Source: an uncultured Muribaculaceae bacterium (GTDB taxonomy: Bacteria; Bacteroidota; Bacteroidia; Bacteroidales; Muribaculaceae). From it: 53,910 nucleotides of DNA. The stretch spans positions 1-53,910 of the forward strand of contig CANQQE010000023.1 in NCBI GenBank assembly GCA_947625935.1, in the 5' to 3' direction. The position numbers and the translations under genes are program-made. Shown in pieces: positions 23,905 to 32,937 of this stretch (position 1 is the stretch's first letter; the number at the start of each line of letters is the position of its first letter). The notes below the pieces were generated by a model. The model had not been told where the DNA came from. It did no database searches and was given only the letters and a program-made list of their open reading frames with translations.

Positions 23905-25782
23905 ATGGATTTTGTGAAAAAGCTGATATCGGCAATCCCCATTCGCTATGCAACGGTATTATTCTGTGTAGTGCTGCTGCTAGGTTCGCTTGTCCTTTAC
24001 AGCGTATATTCCTATAGAAAAAAGAAAGACAGTACTTTTACCAGCATTATTTGCGTTGCCATAGTTATAATTGAGGCTTTGTTTTTCACTTGCGCTGATT
24101 TGCCGGCGCTGCAGTGCGATCCCGTTCAGGTTCGTGCGGTTGTGTCTGAAGACGCGAGAAATGCTGAGGGCAGTGTTCAGCTGAAGTCCATAAGCATCAA
24201 CAGCGAATCGATTCCTTTTCCTGAAGTAGAAAGCGGAAAATGGTACTGGAAGAATGGGATGTACTGTTGGGACCAGACCGGAGAAATGACATGGGGGGTA
24301 ACGCGAAGCGTTGTTTTGTTGGTTCCGGTGGGAACTGAAAGAGTGTTTACGTTTTGGGCAGACGCGCAAAGCGGCTGTGTGGAGATAACGGTTAATGGCC
24401 ATACGCAAACGCTGAGCCTCAATTCGCCAACCGCAGGAGATCGGCAGGTACGAATTGAAAATTCAACGCTTCGCAAACAGATTATAAGCGCGGCTTTCTA
24501 CGTCCTCTTTTATTTGATCGTCCATGCCATCGTTTTCCTGATCGTAATACTACTTGCAAAACCATTATATATAGTTGCGCTCAAATTTTTCAGGCACTGG
24601 AAATATGAAATCTGTATGCTGCTTTTCAGCCTGATGAACCTGATTAAGTATACAAGGTTTCCAAACTATTACGAGTATTCAAATACATTTTATTTTAACA
24701 GTTATGAGTTTGGCTTTATCAAGCGTGGCTTGCTGGGAGAAATACTAACAAATATTGAACCGTACCTTACGGTGAAAGACTTACTATACTGGAAATTGTT
24801 TTTCAGCGTTATCGTTTACGCTTTCATAAGCGTTTTGGCAGGCCATGAGATCAGAAAACAAAACGATGAGAAAATTCGCTGGTTTCTGGTCCTCGTAGTT
24901 TGTGCTTTGCCTAGCTCGTATGAATTGATTTACGATGATTTGCGTTTTGACGTATATATTTTCTTCTTGCTGCTGATCTGCGTAGTTTTAATTGCTAAAG
25001 AGCGGATGATTTGGCTTATACCTATTCTTTCCGTATGTATTATCTTGATTGGAGAGGTCAGCTGCGTTTATATGATGCCATTCCTTTTGGCAGCTTTACT
25101 TTATCAATACGCCCGGAAAAAAGAAAAACGATACCTCTTTTCTATGATCGCTACTGCGGCTTCCACGTTTGCGCTGATGTGTTTATTTTTGTTTCTGGAT
25201 GATCCTAGGGCAGCATATGGGAGCGGCACAATTATTCAGCATCTGCAAAATCATTTTGAGGGGCAGATTCACAGTGGCGCCATTTCTGCGGAGATGTCCG
25301 GACTGTCCGCGATTTTGGCGGACGGAAATCGAAAGATGGCGTTATATTCACGGAAGTTCGCGCTATTTTTGCTTAGCTTGATACCTGCTTTTCTAATGCT
25401 GTGGGTTATTTGGAAAAAATTGTATGCGAAATGGAAAGAGAAAAATTCGCCTTCCATGACGCAAAAAGCGGCTTTTTGGCTTTTGCCCTTGTCTGGGCTG
25501 GGCGCGCTCATTGTGATGCTGATCTCATATGACTATGGCCGTTATTGCGTTTTTATGTTTGGAGAAGAGATAGCTGGGATTTTCCTGCTTGCCCGAAGCG
25601 AGGGGATTCAACTGAAGTATTCTGATCTTCATCTTTCAGATCAGGAGGCAACGGGAGACAGCGTTTGGCCGCTTGTGATTTGCGTATTTTATTTATCTTT
25701 TGGAGTCCTCGGGTCTGGAGTCATGGATACACCGATGGTAAATCAATTTGATAAGTTTATATCCGGGTTTTTGAACGCATAA
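23905..25782 (+). CDS. Large multi-spanning membrane protein, possible GT-C glycosyltransferase
   Basis: Membrane protein of 625 residues, family not identified with certainty. Two N-terminal hydrophobic segments flank an external beta-rich domain (about residues 65-190: SGKWYWKNGMYCWD, then VVLLVPVGTERVFTFWA). At least eight further membrane segments follow. A loop reads YEFGFIKRGLLGEIL. The overall layout, many membrane helices next to lipid-linked sugar genes, fits a GT-C enzyme or a surface-glycan modification protein. ATG 23905 is preferred because GAGGAGAAGG precedes it; ATG 23860 would add 15 residues. A short G6 followed by TA (24293-24298) lies in frame. Confidence 0.6.
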   Translation: MDFVKKLISAIPIRYATVLFCVVLLLGSLVLYSVYSYRKKKDSTFTSIICVAIVIIEALFFTCADLPALQCDPVQVRAVVSEDARNAEGSVQLKSISINSESIPFPEVESGKWYWKNGMYCWDQTGEMTWGVTRSVVLLVPVGTERVFTFWADAQSGCVEITVNGHTQTLSLNSPTAGDRQVRIENSTLRKQIISAAFYVLFYLIVHAIVFLIVILLAKPLYIVALKFFRHWKYEICMLLFSLMNLIKYTRFPNYYEYSNTFYFNSYEFGFIKRGLLGEILTNIEPYLTVKDLLYWKLFFSVIVYAFISVLAGHEIRKQNDEKIRWFLVLVVCALPSSYELIYDDLRFDVYIFFLLLICVVLIAKERMIWLIPILSVCIILIGEVSCVYMMPFLLAALLYQYARKKEKRYLFSMIATAASTFALMCLFLFLDDPRAAYGSGTIIQHLQNHFEGQIHSGAISAEMSGLSAILADGNRKMALYSRKFALFLLSLIPAFLMLWVIWKKLYAKWKEKNSPSMTQKAAFWLLPLSGLGALIVMLISYDYGRYCVFMFGEEIAGIFLLARSEGIQLKYSDLHLSDQEATGDSVWPLVICVFYLSFGVLGSGVMDTPMVNQFDKFISGFLNA

Positions 25783-25793
25783 GAGGTGTATAA

Positions 25794-26303
25794 ATGTTGA
25801 CGCGTATTCGAAAAGCAGCGCTGCCCGCCGCGGTCTACTTGCTCTTTGTTGCATTTCTCCTTGTTTTGTTTCTTCACCCCCAAAGATGTTCTTTTGAAAA
25901 GAACCTTGAAAAAGCAACTGTTGAAGGGATTGGGCAAGCCGATAATAATCAATATATTTTTTCCATAGAGGAAAACGCTATAAACCAAGATGATCCATTT
26001 TTAATGGCTGAGATTCGCGGGTGGCTGGTCCAAAAAGGGGAAGAATACGGCAAGCCGATCCCGATGGAAATACTTTTGTCCGGAAAGAGTGGAACATTTT
26101 CCGTAAGACTTTACAGAGAGAAACGGCTGGATGTTCCGTATCTGGATCAGAGGGATACCGAGAGCAAAGATTTATATGTCGGTTTTCTTGCGAAATTCCC
26201 GGGGTTAGAAGTTCCGAAGGGAAATTACAAGATCGGCTTTTTGCTGGAGGAAGATACGGGGAAAAGCGTCCTTTGGACGAAAGAAGTGCTGAGTGTTACT
26301 TGA
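25794..26303 (+). CDS. Small membrane-anchored extracytoplasmic protein, unknown function
   Basis: Protein of 169 residues with one N-terminal membrane segment (AAVYLLFVAFLLVLFLHP, about residues 12-29) and a ~135-residue extracytoplasmic domain containing alternating beta-type segments (MAEIRGWLVQKGEEYG, MEILLSGKSGTFSVRLYR). No family recognised. It follows the large membrane protein by 11 bases and precedes two GT-C paralogs, so it may assist external modification of the glycan. The gap 26304-26370 holds only the next gene's GAAAGGAAAGG binding site. Confidence 0.7.
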   Translation: MLTRIRKAALPAAVYLLFVAFLLVLFLHPQRCSFEKNLEKATVEGIGQADNNQYIFSIEENAINQDDPFLMAEIRGWLVQKGEEYGKPIPMEILLSGKSGTFSVRLYREKRLDVPYLDQRDTESKDLYVGFLAKFPGLEVPKGNYKIGFLLEEDTGKSVLWTKEVLSVT

Positions 26304-26370
26304 GCGCCGGAGCGAAATAACTTATTGCGAAAAAACAACCGACTTGCTTTGAGAAAGGAAAGGATAGCAG

Positions 26371-28458
26371 ATGGATCGGAATGCAAAAATTGCACAGAAC
26401 AACGATAAAAACAAGAAATGGTTCGCCATAGCGATAGATGTGTTTTTGGGGACCCTCCTACTCTTATCTATTATTCATATTGCGTATCTGACGTTTGCAA
26501 AGATGAACCCATACGGTTTAGATTCTGATCTTGTCAACGAAATCACATATAGGCAAGAGAGTTTTGAACAAAAAACGTTTTTCCCAAAGGGCTTTACTCA
26601 TTCTGCGGAAGCTTTATCGAGTCGTCCGGTTCTGATTTATTGGCTGTTTTATGGAATTACAAAGAATTTTCTGCTTTCCTATCAGCTTGAAAATATGACG
26701 ATGTTTATCTGCCAGCTTGCTGCGATGTATTTTCTATTGAATCAACTTTCCACTTCGTTAACTGGAAAGCTGTTCTCCCTGTCAATGTTTGTAATTTGGC
26801 AGCAGATTGGTGCTAGTATTTCGTGTAGTAGTGTTTTGTTTTGGCCGAGTGATGCCTATTCCGTTTTTGCAACATTTTTTCTTTTGACAGTAGGGCTATA
26901 TCTGAAACTTTTTCGCTATAGTTTCGATGGATCAAAGAAAACAAAAGCTATTTTACTTTTGGTATTGACTGTAGGAATAGCTGTTTACATAGGACTCTCC
27001 TCGCCGAGGCTCTTATTTGTTTTATATATTCCAATTTTTCTTGTTGAATTTTTCGCTTTTTTATTCAAGTATCTTAGGAGAGACATAATTACAAAAAAAG
27101 ATAAGTTTTTCTTCATGCTGGCCTTGTTCTTGGTTGTACTCAATGGTGGGTGTTACTGTTTGCTTTTGCAGACGCACCGGGCGGATTTTTCCAGTATAAC
27201 TCCTGTCATTCGTCCCGTTTCCGAATGGTTTAATTGGTCGGATCTATCTCGGTATTTTACTTTTGCGCTCAATGCTTTGGGAATCGCCGGGAGTGGGTCA
27301 ATAATATCTTCTTCCGGTTTGATCTTTATTTTGCACGCTTGTTTCGCATTTTTACTTGTAATGGCTATTGTATATGAAGTCAAAATAAAAAAAGAGAAAG
27401 ACAGAGAGGTTGTATTCTTGCTCCGTATCTTTGTGGTTTCAGGCCTGTTTGTGCTTTTGTATATGATTATCACTGGGCATAGTGCACATCGTTTCTTTTT
27501 CCCCATTTCCATACTTATCCCCGTCTTCTGCGGAAAAGCGCTTGGAGATTGGGCGGTAGCTGAAAAAAGTGGGGGAGGGTTACCGCTGGCAGCTTCTTCG
27601 ATGGGCTTGGCATGCCTTTTGCTTCTCAATTTAAGATTAACTCTGTGGAATTATTCCGTTGCGCCGTCGGACTTAGTTAAGGTGTCTGAATGGCTGATTG
27701 AAAATGATTATTCGTACGTTACGGCTTCTTACTGGAATGCTGGGGTAATTAAGGGATATACGAACGGGGGGATAGAGACATGCCACTCCACAAACTATTT
27801 AGAATACAATGGAATAATTGACTTAGTGCCGCATAAGTGGTTGATTGATACCCGAAAGTTCGAAGAAGAACATTTAGGAGAACCGACAATCCTGCTCCTT
27901 ACAGACGCCGAAGAAAAGACCATTTTCGACCAAAAGAACGGCGTGTACTGGATGCTTGAGACGGAAGGAACAAAAGTAAAGGAAATTGGCGGGTTCAATC
28001 TCTACGAGCTGCATGAAAATCCGTATACGCTGCTTCCCAAAGTGGAAGCGCGGCGGCAGGAAGAGATTGCGGAAAACCCCACGGTCAGCGTTTTTGATTA
28101 TCCGGGAGAGGAGGGTTTGCTGTATGAAAACGCGGTGCTAGACGCGTCGGGAAAGCTGGTTTCAAACGGCGACCCGGGAATCCTTTTACAGGTGTCGCGT
28201 TCCGACCTGGAGGAGGGCGTATATGAAATCATTTTGCATTACAAAGTGCGGTCATATAAAGGGAAAGAAAAAGCCGTTTTGGATTTCTCCCTGGGCAATT
28301 CGGAATACCGCTCGACGTCAATCCGCAGATATGCGACGGTAGCGGCGCTGAAGGATGTGACCGTGACGGAGGGTCAGATTTTGCAGGTACGCGTGTGGAT
28401 CCCAAGCGGTATGGAGATCGAGATCGAATCCGTGGAGTACAGAACACCGAACAAATGA
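26371..28458 (+). CDS. GtrC-like membrane glycosyltransferase (GT-C) paralog 1, intact
   Basis: Membrane protein of 695 residues with about ten hydrophobic segments over the first ~430 residues and a ~260-residue soluble C-terminal region. The first external loop reads LDSDLVNEITYRQESF, with acidic residues where GT-C enzymes keep their catalytic Asp/Glu. The C-terminal part contains TASYWNAGVIKGYTNG, LLLTDAEEKTIFD and a final beta-sandwich-like domain. It is the intact paralog of the split gene at 28574-30612. Working with the GtrB-like GT2 and GtrA downstream, it may transfer a lipid-linked sugar to the polymer outside the membrane; specificity is unknown. Confidence 0.72.
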   Translation: MDRNAKIAQNNDKNKKWFAIAIDVFLGTLLLLSIIHIAYLTFAKMNPYGLDSDLVNEITYRQESFEQKTFFPKGFTHSAEALSSRPVLIYWLFYGITKNFLLSYQLENMTMFICQLAAMYFLLNQLSTSLTGKLFSLSMFVIWQQIGASISCSSVLFWPSDAYSVFATFFLLTVGLYLKLFRYSFDGSKKTKAILLLVLTVGIAVYIGLSSPRLLFVLYIPIFLVEFFAFLFKYLRRDIITKKDKFFFMLALFLVVLNGGCYCLLLQTHRADFSSITPVIRPVSEWFNWSDLSRYFTFALNALGIAGSGSIISSSGLIFILHACFAFLLVMAIVYEVKIKKEKDREVVFLLRIFVVSGLFVLLYMIITGHSAHRFFFPISILIPVFCGKALGDWAVAEKSGGGLPLAASSMGLACLLLLNLRLTLWNYSVAPSDLVKVSEWLIENDYSYVTASYWNAGVIKGYTNGGIETCHSTNYLEYNGIIDLVPHKWLIDTRKFEEEHLGEPTILLLTDAEEKTIFDQKNGVYWMLETEGTKVKEIGGFNLYELHENPYTLLPKVEARRQEEIAENPTVSVFDYPGEEGLLYENAVLDASGKLVSNGDPGILLQVSRSDLEEGVYEIILHYKVRSYKGKEKAVLDFSLGNSEYRSTSIRRYATVAALKDVTVTEGQILQVRVWIPSGMEIEIESVEYRTPNK

Positions 28459-28573
28459 ATTTACGGTTTATGATTGATCACGCTTAAAGCAGACGCTTCC
28501 AGCTTGTGATATGATGAAGCAAAAAGGGAGATAGATTAATTCAGAGAAACATTTCTGAAAGGTGAATTAGAAT

Positions 28574-30612
28574 ATGAACAAAAGAATAGAGGTAAAAGAG
28601 AAAATTACGGTTTTCGCTTTACTTATCTTGCTGCTTGGCTTAATCGGTTATATGGAATGGTTCAATTTTGCCAAGCTCATTCCCCAAGGCCTCGATTCCG
28701 ACTTGGTCAATGAAATTAAATATAGACAGCTGAGCTGGGAGCAAAAGTCTTTGTTTCCAGAAGGGTTTTACCACAGTCAGGAGCTTTTTTCCAGCCGCCC
28801 GGTTTTGCTGTATTGGCTGTTTTATGCGATTACAAATGATTTTATGTTTGCGTACCAATTAGAAAACGGAATCATGTTTCTGATGCTTCTTGCTTCTTTG
28901 TGGTTTCTGATGGGCGCGTTGACAAAGAATCTTCAAACAAAGCTCTTGACCTTATGTATATTTATTGGCTGGATGCCGACTGTGGGCGCGTATGTGCTGT
29001 TTTTCCCGTCTAATGCTTATGTTCTTTTTGCGATAGCCACTTTTTTATCACTTGGTTTTAGATTTCGCATGATACGGCAAGAAAAGTGGCTCAAATCCTA
29101 TCGGGGGGGGTATCTACTTATCTATCAATCCTTTGTATGTGCGGAATTGCGGCCTATTTAGGGTATTCCAGTCCAAGGCTACTACTGACCCTGTATTTCC
29201 CGCTTATTTGTATTGATTTACTAAAGCTCTTTTCCGCCTATTTGCGCGCGCACACCCTCCCCATAAAAGTTCTGCGGGTGCTTCTTTTGGACCTTGTTTT
29301 GTTGGGAATAAGCGCGGTAATGTATATGTATGGGGTGCGCAATTACGGCGACTGTTTTTATCCGGTGCCTGCGAATATTGCCGGCGTCTCAAGTTGGTTC
29401 AATTGGACGGTTCTCTCCACAGTATTTCGTGAGTTGTTGGAGGCGCTGGGGATACGCGGCGGAGGAAAGTTCGCTTCTTCAGCAGGACTTTCTATCATTG
29501 TCAGTGCGGCTTTCGTGCTTCTCGTTCTTCTTTCCACCGGATGGGGAATCTATCAGCATAAGGAGAGGAAAGAAAAGGGCACAGAGGAAATAGTTCCATT
29601 TGCGCTAATAGTGACAATGATCGTTGTTTTGCTAAGAGTTACGGTGATGCAGTCGGGGGAGTCCAGCCCAAGATACTACTATTGTACGACGCTTCTTTTC
29701 CCGATTGTCTGCTCCTTGGCGATCGAAGAATGGTCTACGGGAGAGCATGGAAAACAGTACAGTCTGCCGTTTGGGTTGGTTTCTCTTGCGGCCTTGATCA
29801 TATTTTCTCTTACATGGCGAATTTATTTTTCAACGCCAGTCTCAACCCGTTTGCAAGTCGCGGAATATATGAAAGAGAATGGGTACGGCTACGTTACAGC
29901 GTCATATTGGAATGCGGGGGTTTTGAGAGGATATACCAATGGAGCGATTGAGGCACAACGCTTGGATTATCTAGGCAATACTCCAAGATACTGGATGACC
30001 GATTCCAGGTTGTATACCGACGAGCGCCTCGGAGAGCCGGAGATTCTTCTCCTCACAGACGCCGAAGAAAAAGCCATTTTTGACAAAAAGAACGGCGTGT
30101 ACTGGATGCTTGAGACGGAAGCGGAGAAGGTTCAAGAAATAGATATATATAATTTGTACGCGCTTCATGAAAACCCGTTTACGCTGCTGCCGAAGGTGGA
30201 AGCGCGACGGGCAAAGGAAATCCTTGACGAGCCATTCATCATAGAATTTGATTATCCGGGTAACGGCGCTCTTCTCTATGCGAATGGAACTGTAGATCCA
30301 GAAGGCAGTTTTGTTTCGGATGGAACCTGCGGATTTGTCGCAACCGCGTCCCATTCTGACTTGGAGCCAGGAACATACAATTTGATTTTGCACTTCAATG
30401 TAAAACCATATGAGGGGATTGAGCAAGGTGTGTTTGATGTTCTTGTTGATAATTCGGGGTATCGTTCAGTCCGAATTCGGAAATACGCTTCTTCAGCCAG
30501 GATTGAAGATGTTGTCATTTCAAAGAACCAAACCTTGACCTTACGGATTTGGGTGCCCGATGGGATGAAAATTGAAATCAAATCCATCGAATATCAACGG
30601 AAGAACACATGA
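28574..30612 (+). pseudogene. GtrC-like membrane glycosyltransferase paralog 2, split by a G8 tract (probable phase-off allele)
   Basis: Reads as two frames. From ATG 28574 the first 195 codons match paralog 1 (LDSDLVNEIKYRQLSW, FSSRPVLLYWLFYAI) up to KSYRGG, then end at 29161 after the frame is lost. The homology resumes at once in the next frame (VSTYLSILCMCGIAAYLGYS) and runs to 30612 with TASYWNAGVLRGYTNG and LLLTDAEEKAIFD. The break is exactly at eight G (29103-29110). Nine G (or six) would join both parts into a 679-residue protein close to the 695 of paralog 1. Nothing else in the gene is damaged, so this looks like a reversible slippage state and not decay. A sequencing error in the homopolymer is the main alternative. 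Confidence 0.82.
29103..29110. repeat. Poly-G tract, G8 (inside a coding frame)
   Basis: Eight G followed by TATC inside the second GT-C paralog. At G8 the frame closes 17 codons later; G9 or G6 restores the full protein. Confidence 0.95.
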
Positions 30613-30646
30613 CAAATTAAGAATGGATCGAGTGAAAGGAACAATC

Positions 30647-31612
30647 ATGGAAAAGAAAAAAATCAGCGTTACCATTCCCTGCTACGGGGAAGAGAAAAGT
30701 GTCCGGCAGATGTACGACCGCCTGACGGCCGTGTTCGCGGAGAAGCTGCCCGAGTACGACTATGAGATCATCTATGTGGATGATCATTCTCCTGACAATA
30801 CGGAGGAGGAGATCCGCAAATTGTGCGCGGTAGACAAACGTGTAAAAGCCGTTTTCAACGCGCGTAATTTTGGATTTACAAGGAATGTTTTTGCTTCGCT
30901 TCTGTATGGGGACGGAGACGCGACATTTATGCTGTTTGGCGATTTGCAGGATCCGCCGGAGATGCTTCCGCAAATGGTCGCAGAGTGGGAACAGGGCAAG
31001 AAGGTGGTTGTCGGACAAAAAGTGAAGAGCGAAGAGTCAAAGTTTATGTATGCCATGCGTTCGCTGTACTATTTTGTCATTGAAAAGCTGTCTAGCTCTA
31101 AGCAGGTGGCACACTTTAATGGCTTTGGCCTGTATGATCGGGCTTTTATCGATGTTCTCCGACAGTTGGATGATCCGGCTCCATATTTAAAGGGGATTGT
31201 CTCTGAATTCGCGATGGATCTGTGTGTTCTGCCTTATGAGCAGGCCAAGAGCATGCGGGGGAAATCGGGTGAAAATTTCTTTAAAAATTACGATATTGCC
31301 ATGTTGGGCATCACTTCGTACACGAAGATTCTTATGCGGATTGCCACATTCCTCGGTGCGGGGCTGGGAATTTTCAGTGTTATTTTGGCGCTGTTTGTCT
31401 TAATCAGCAAGCTTCTGAATTGGAACGCGTACCCCTACGGTACGGCCTCCATCCTGATCGGTGTGTTTTTCATCGGTGCGGTGCAGCTGTTCTTCATGGG
31501 TATTTTAGGAGAGTACATACTGAGCATTAACACACGCTCTATGCGGCGTCCGCTTGTCGTTGTAGGTGAAAAGATCAACTTTGACAAGGAAAAAGAGACA
31601 GAACATGACTGA
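30647..31612 (+). CDS. GtrB/DPM-like glycosyltransferase family 2
   Basis: GT2 enzyme of 321 residues. It begins ISVTIPCYGEEKSVRQMYD and has the metal-binding acidic pair Asp45-Asp46 in YVDDHSPDNTEE, the second acidic motif in MFGDLQDPPEML, and two C-terminal membrane segments (about 230-300). This is the architecture of bactoprenol-phosphate glucosyltransferases (GtrB, ArnC), which make undecaprenyl-phosphate sugars for use outside the membrane. ATG 30647 has GAAAGGA at good spacing; the frame is open further upstream. With GtrA (39660) and the GT-C proteins it would complete a Gtr-type side-branch system. The stop overlaps the next start. Confidence 0.9.
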   Translation: MEKKKISVTIPCYGEEKSVRQMYDRLTAVFAEKLPEYDYEIIYVDDHSPDNTEEEIRKLCAVDKRVKAVFNARNFGFTRNVFASLLYGDGDATFMLFGDLQDPPEMLPQMVAEWEQGKKVVVGQKVKSEESKFMYAMRSLYYFVIEKLSSSKQVAHFNGFGLYDRAFIDVLRQLDDPAPYLKGIVSEFAMDLCVLPYEQAKSMRGKSGENFFKNYDIAMLGITSYTKILMRIATFLGAGLGIFSVILALFVLISKLLNWNAYPYGTASILIGVFFIGAVQLFFMGILGEYILSINTRSMRRPLVVVGEKINFDKEKETEHD

Positions 31613-32936
31613 GAATAGAATGTCCCTTCATACAACTGAAGCGCTCCTTGACTGGATCCGCTCCCGCAATGCCACGATCCATGTGCGGATCGACAAAACG
31701 ACGCTGGACCAATGCGCGCCTTGGTATTATGACGGCGAATCGGGCACGGTCCGCAATCCCGTGGGGAGCTTCTTCCAGATCGCGGGGCTTCGCGTGACAG
31801 AAGGGGAAAGGACACTTCTGGAGCAGCCCATCCTCCTACAGAACGAGATCGGCTATCTCGGCATCATCCGCAAGCGGATTTGCGGCGAGATGCACTATCT
31901 CATGCAGGCAAAGATCGAACCGGGGAACATCAATAAAATCCAGCTTTCCCCGACGATCCAGGCGACAAAGTCGAACTTCACGCAAAAGCACGGCGGCGCG
32001 AAACCCGCCTATCTCGACTATTTTATCCATGCGTCGAACTATAGGATCGTCGTCGACCAGATCCAGTCGGAGCAGTCGTCCCGGTTTCTCGGCAAGCGCA
32101 ACCGGAACATCATCATCGAACTCGCCGAAAATGAGGATATCGAGGTGCTGCCGTCGCACAGGTGGATGACGATGCCGCAGATCAAAGCGCTTATGCGTGA
32201 AGACAACCTCGTCAACATGGATACACGGACAGTGCTGTCCTGCCTGCCACTGGAGGAGCATCTCAGCGAGTTTACGGACGCCGCGTTCCTGCGCTCCGTG
32301 CTGGGCGGGGGAAGGGACAACCTTTCGGAGATCTATCAGTATATCAACAATTACAAAATGTTCGACGAGACTCAACTGCGGCTCGTCCCGCTGTTTTCCC
32401 TCGAAAACTGGGAGACGCGAAACGGGGAATTTGTCTGCAAGGGGCCGTACAGCTTTAAGGTCGTGTTCTGCGACATTGAGATCGAGGGGCGGGAGGTCCG
32501 GCATTGGCGCCAGCCGCTGTTTGAGGCGGCGGGGATTGCGACGTTTGGTTTGCTGACCCGGGTTTACCATGGCGTTCGGGAATTTCTCGTCCGCGCGACG
32601 CCGGAGGTCGGGTGCTTTGACAAGATCGAGCTGGGGCCGTCGGTGCAGCGGGAGTATATCCACGACGACGCGAAGGACACCGCGGTGGATGCACTGTTTG
32701 ACGCGCGCCTGGAGACCGGGAAGGGCGTCAAGTTCAACACGCTGCTTTCCGAGGAGGGCGGCCGGTTCTACCATGAGCAGAACCGAAACGTCGTGGTGGA
32801 AATTGAGCCGGACGAGCTGCCCGCACCCCCGGAAGGGTATTTCTGGACGGACTACAAGACGCTTGGCACTCTCGTGAAGGTCAACAACTGCCTGAATATC
32901 CAGCTTAGAAATCTTTTGTCGGTATTGGAGTGGTGA
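31605..32936 (+). CDS. NDP-hexose 2,3-dehydratase
   Basis: Enzyme of 443 residues made of two related halves, as in EvaA/TylX3-type NDP-hexose 2,3-dehydratases. The N half holds GSFFQIAGLRVTEGER, LEQPILLQNEIGYLGII, LMQAKIEPGNINKIQLSPTI; the C half repeats this as FKVVFCDIEIEGREVRHW, WRQPLFEAAGIATFGLL, LVRATPEVG and IELGPSVQ. In antibiotic pathways it removes water from dTDP-4-keto-6-deoxyglucose, starting 2-deoxygenation. Its gene overlaps the GT2 end by eight bases, and one base after its stop comes a Gfo/Idh oxidoreductase, the enzyme type that performs the next step. Unusual in a surface-polysaccharide locus. Confidence 0.9.
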   Translation: MTENRMSLHTTEALLDWIRSRNATIHVRIDKTTLDQCAPWYYDGESGTVRNPVGSFFQIAGLRVTEGERTLLEQPILLQNEIGYLGIIRKRICGEMHYLMQAKIEPGNINKIQLSPTIQATKSNFTQKHGGAKPAYLDYFIHASNYRIVVDQIQSEQSSRFLGKRNRNIIIELAENEDIEVLPSHRWMTMPQIKALMREDNLVNMDTRTVLSCLPLEEHLSEFTDAAFLRSVLGGGRDNLSEIYQYINNYKMFDETQLRLVPLFSLENWETRNGEFVCKGPYSFKVVFCDIEIEGREVRHWRQPLFEAAGIATFGLLTRVYHGVREFLVRATPEVGCFDKIELGPSVQREYIHDDAKDTAVDALFDARLETGKGVKFNTLLSEEGGRFYHEQNRNVVVEIEPDELPAPPEGYFWTDYKTLGTLVKVNNCLNIQLRNLLSVLEW

Positions 32937-32937
32937 T

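Noticed and set aside
29086-30612. Independent gene starting at GTG 29086
   Set aside because: It has no ribosome binding site, its first codons overlap the upstream coding frame, and its sequence is the continuation of the split GT-C gene.
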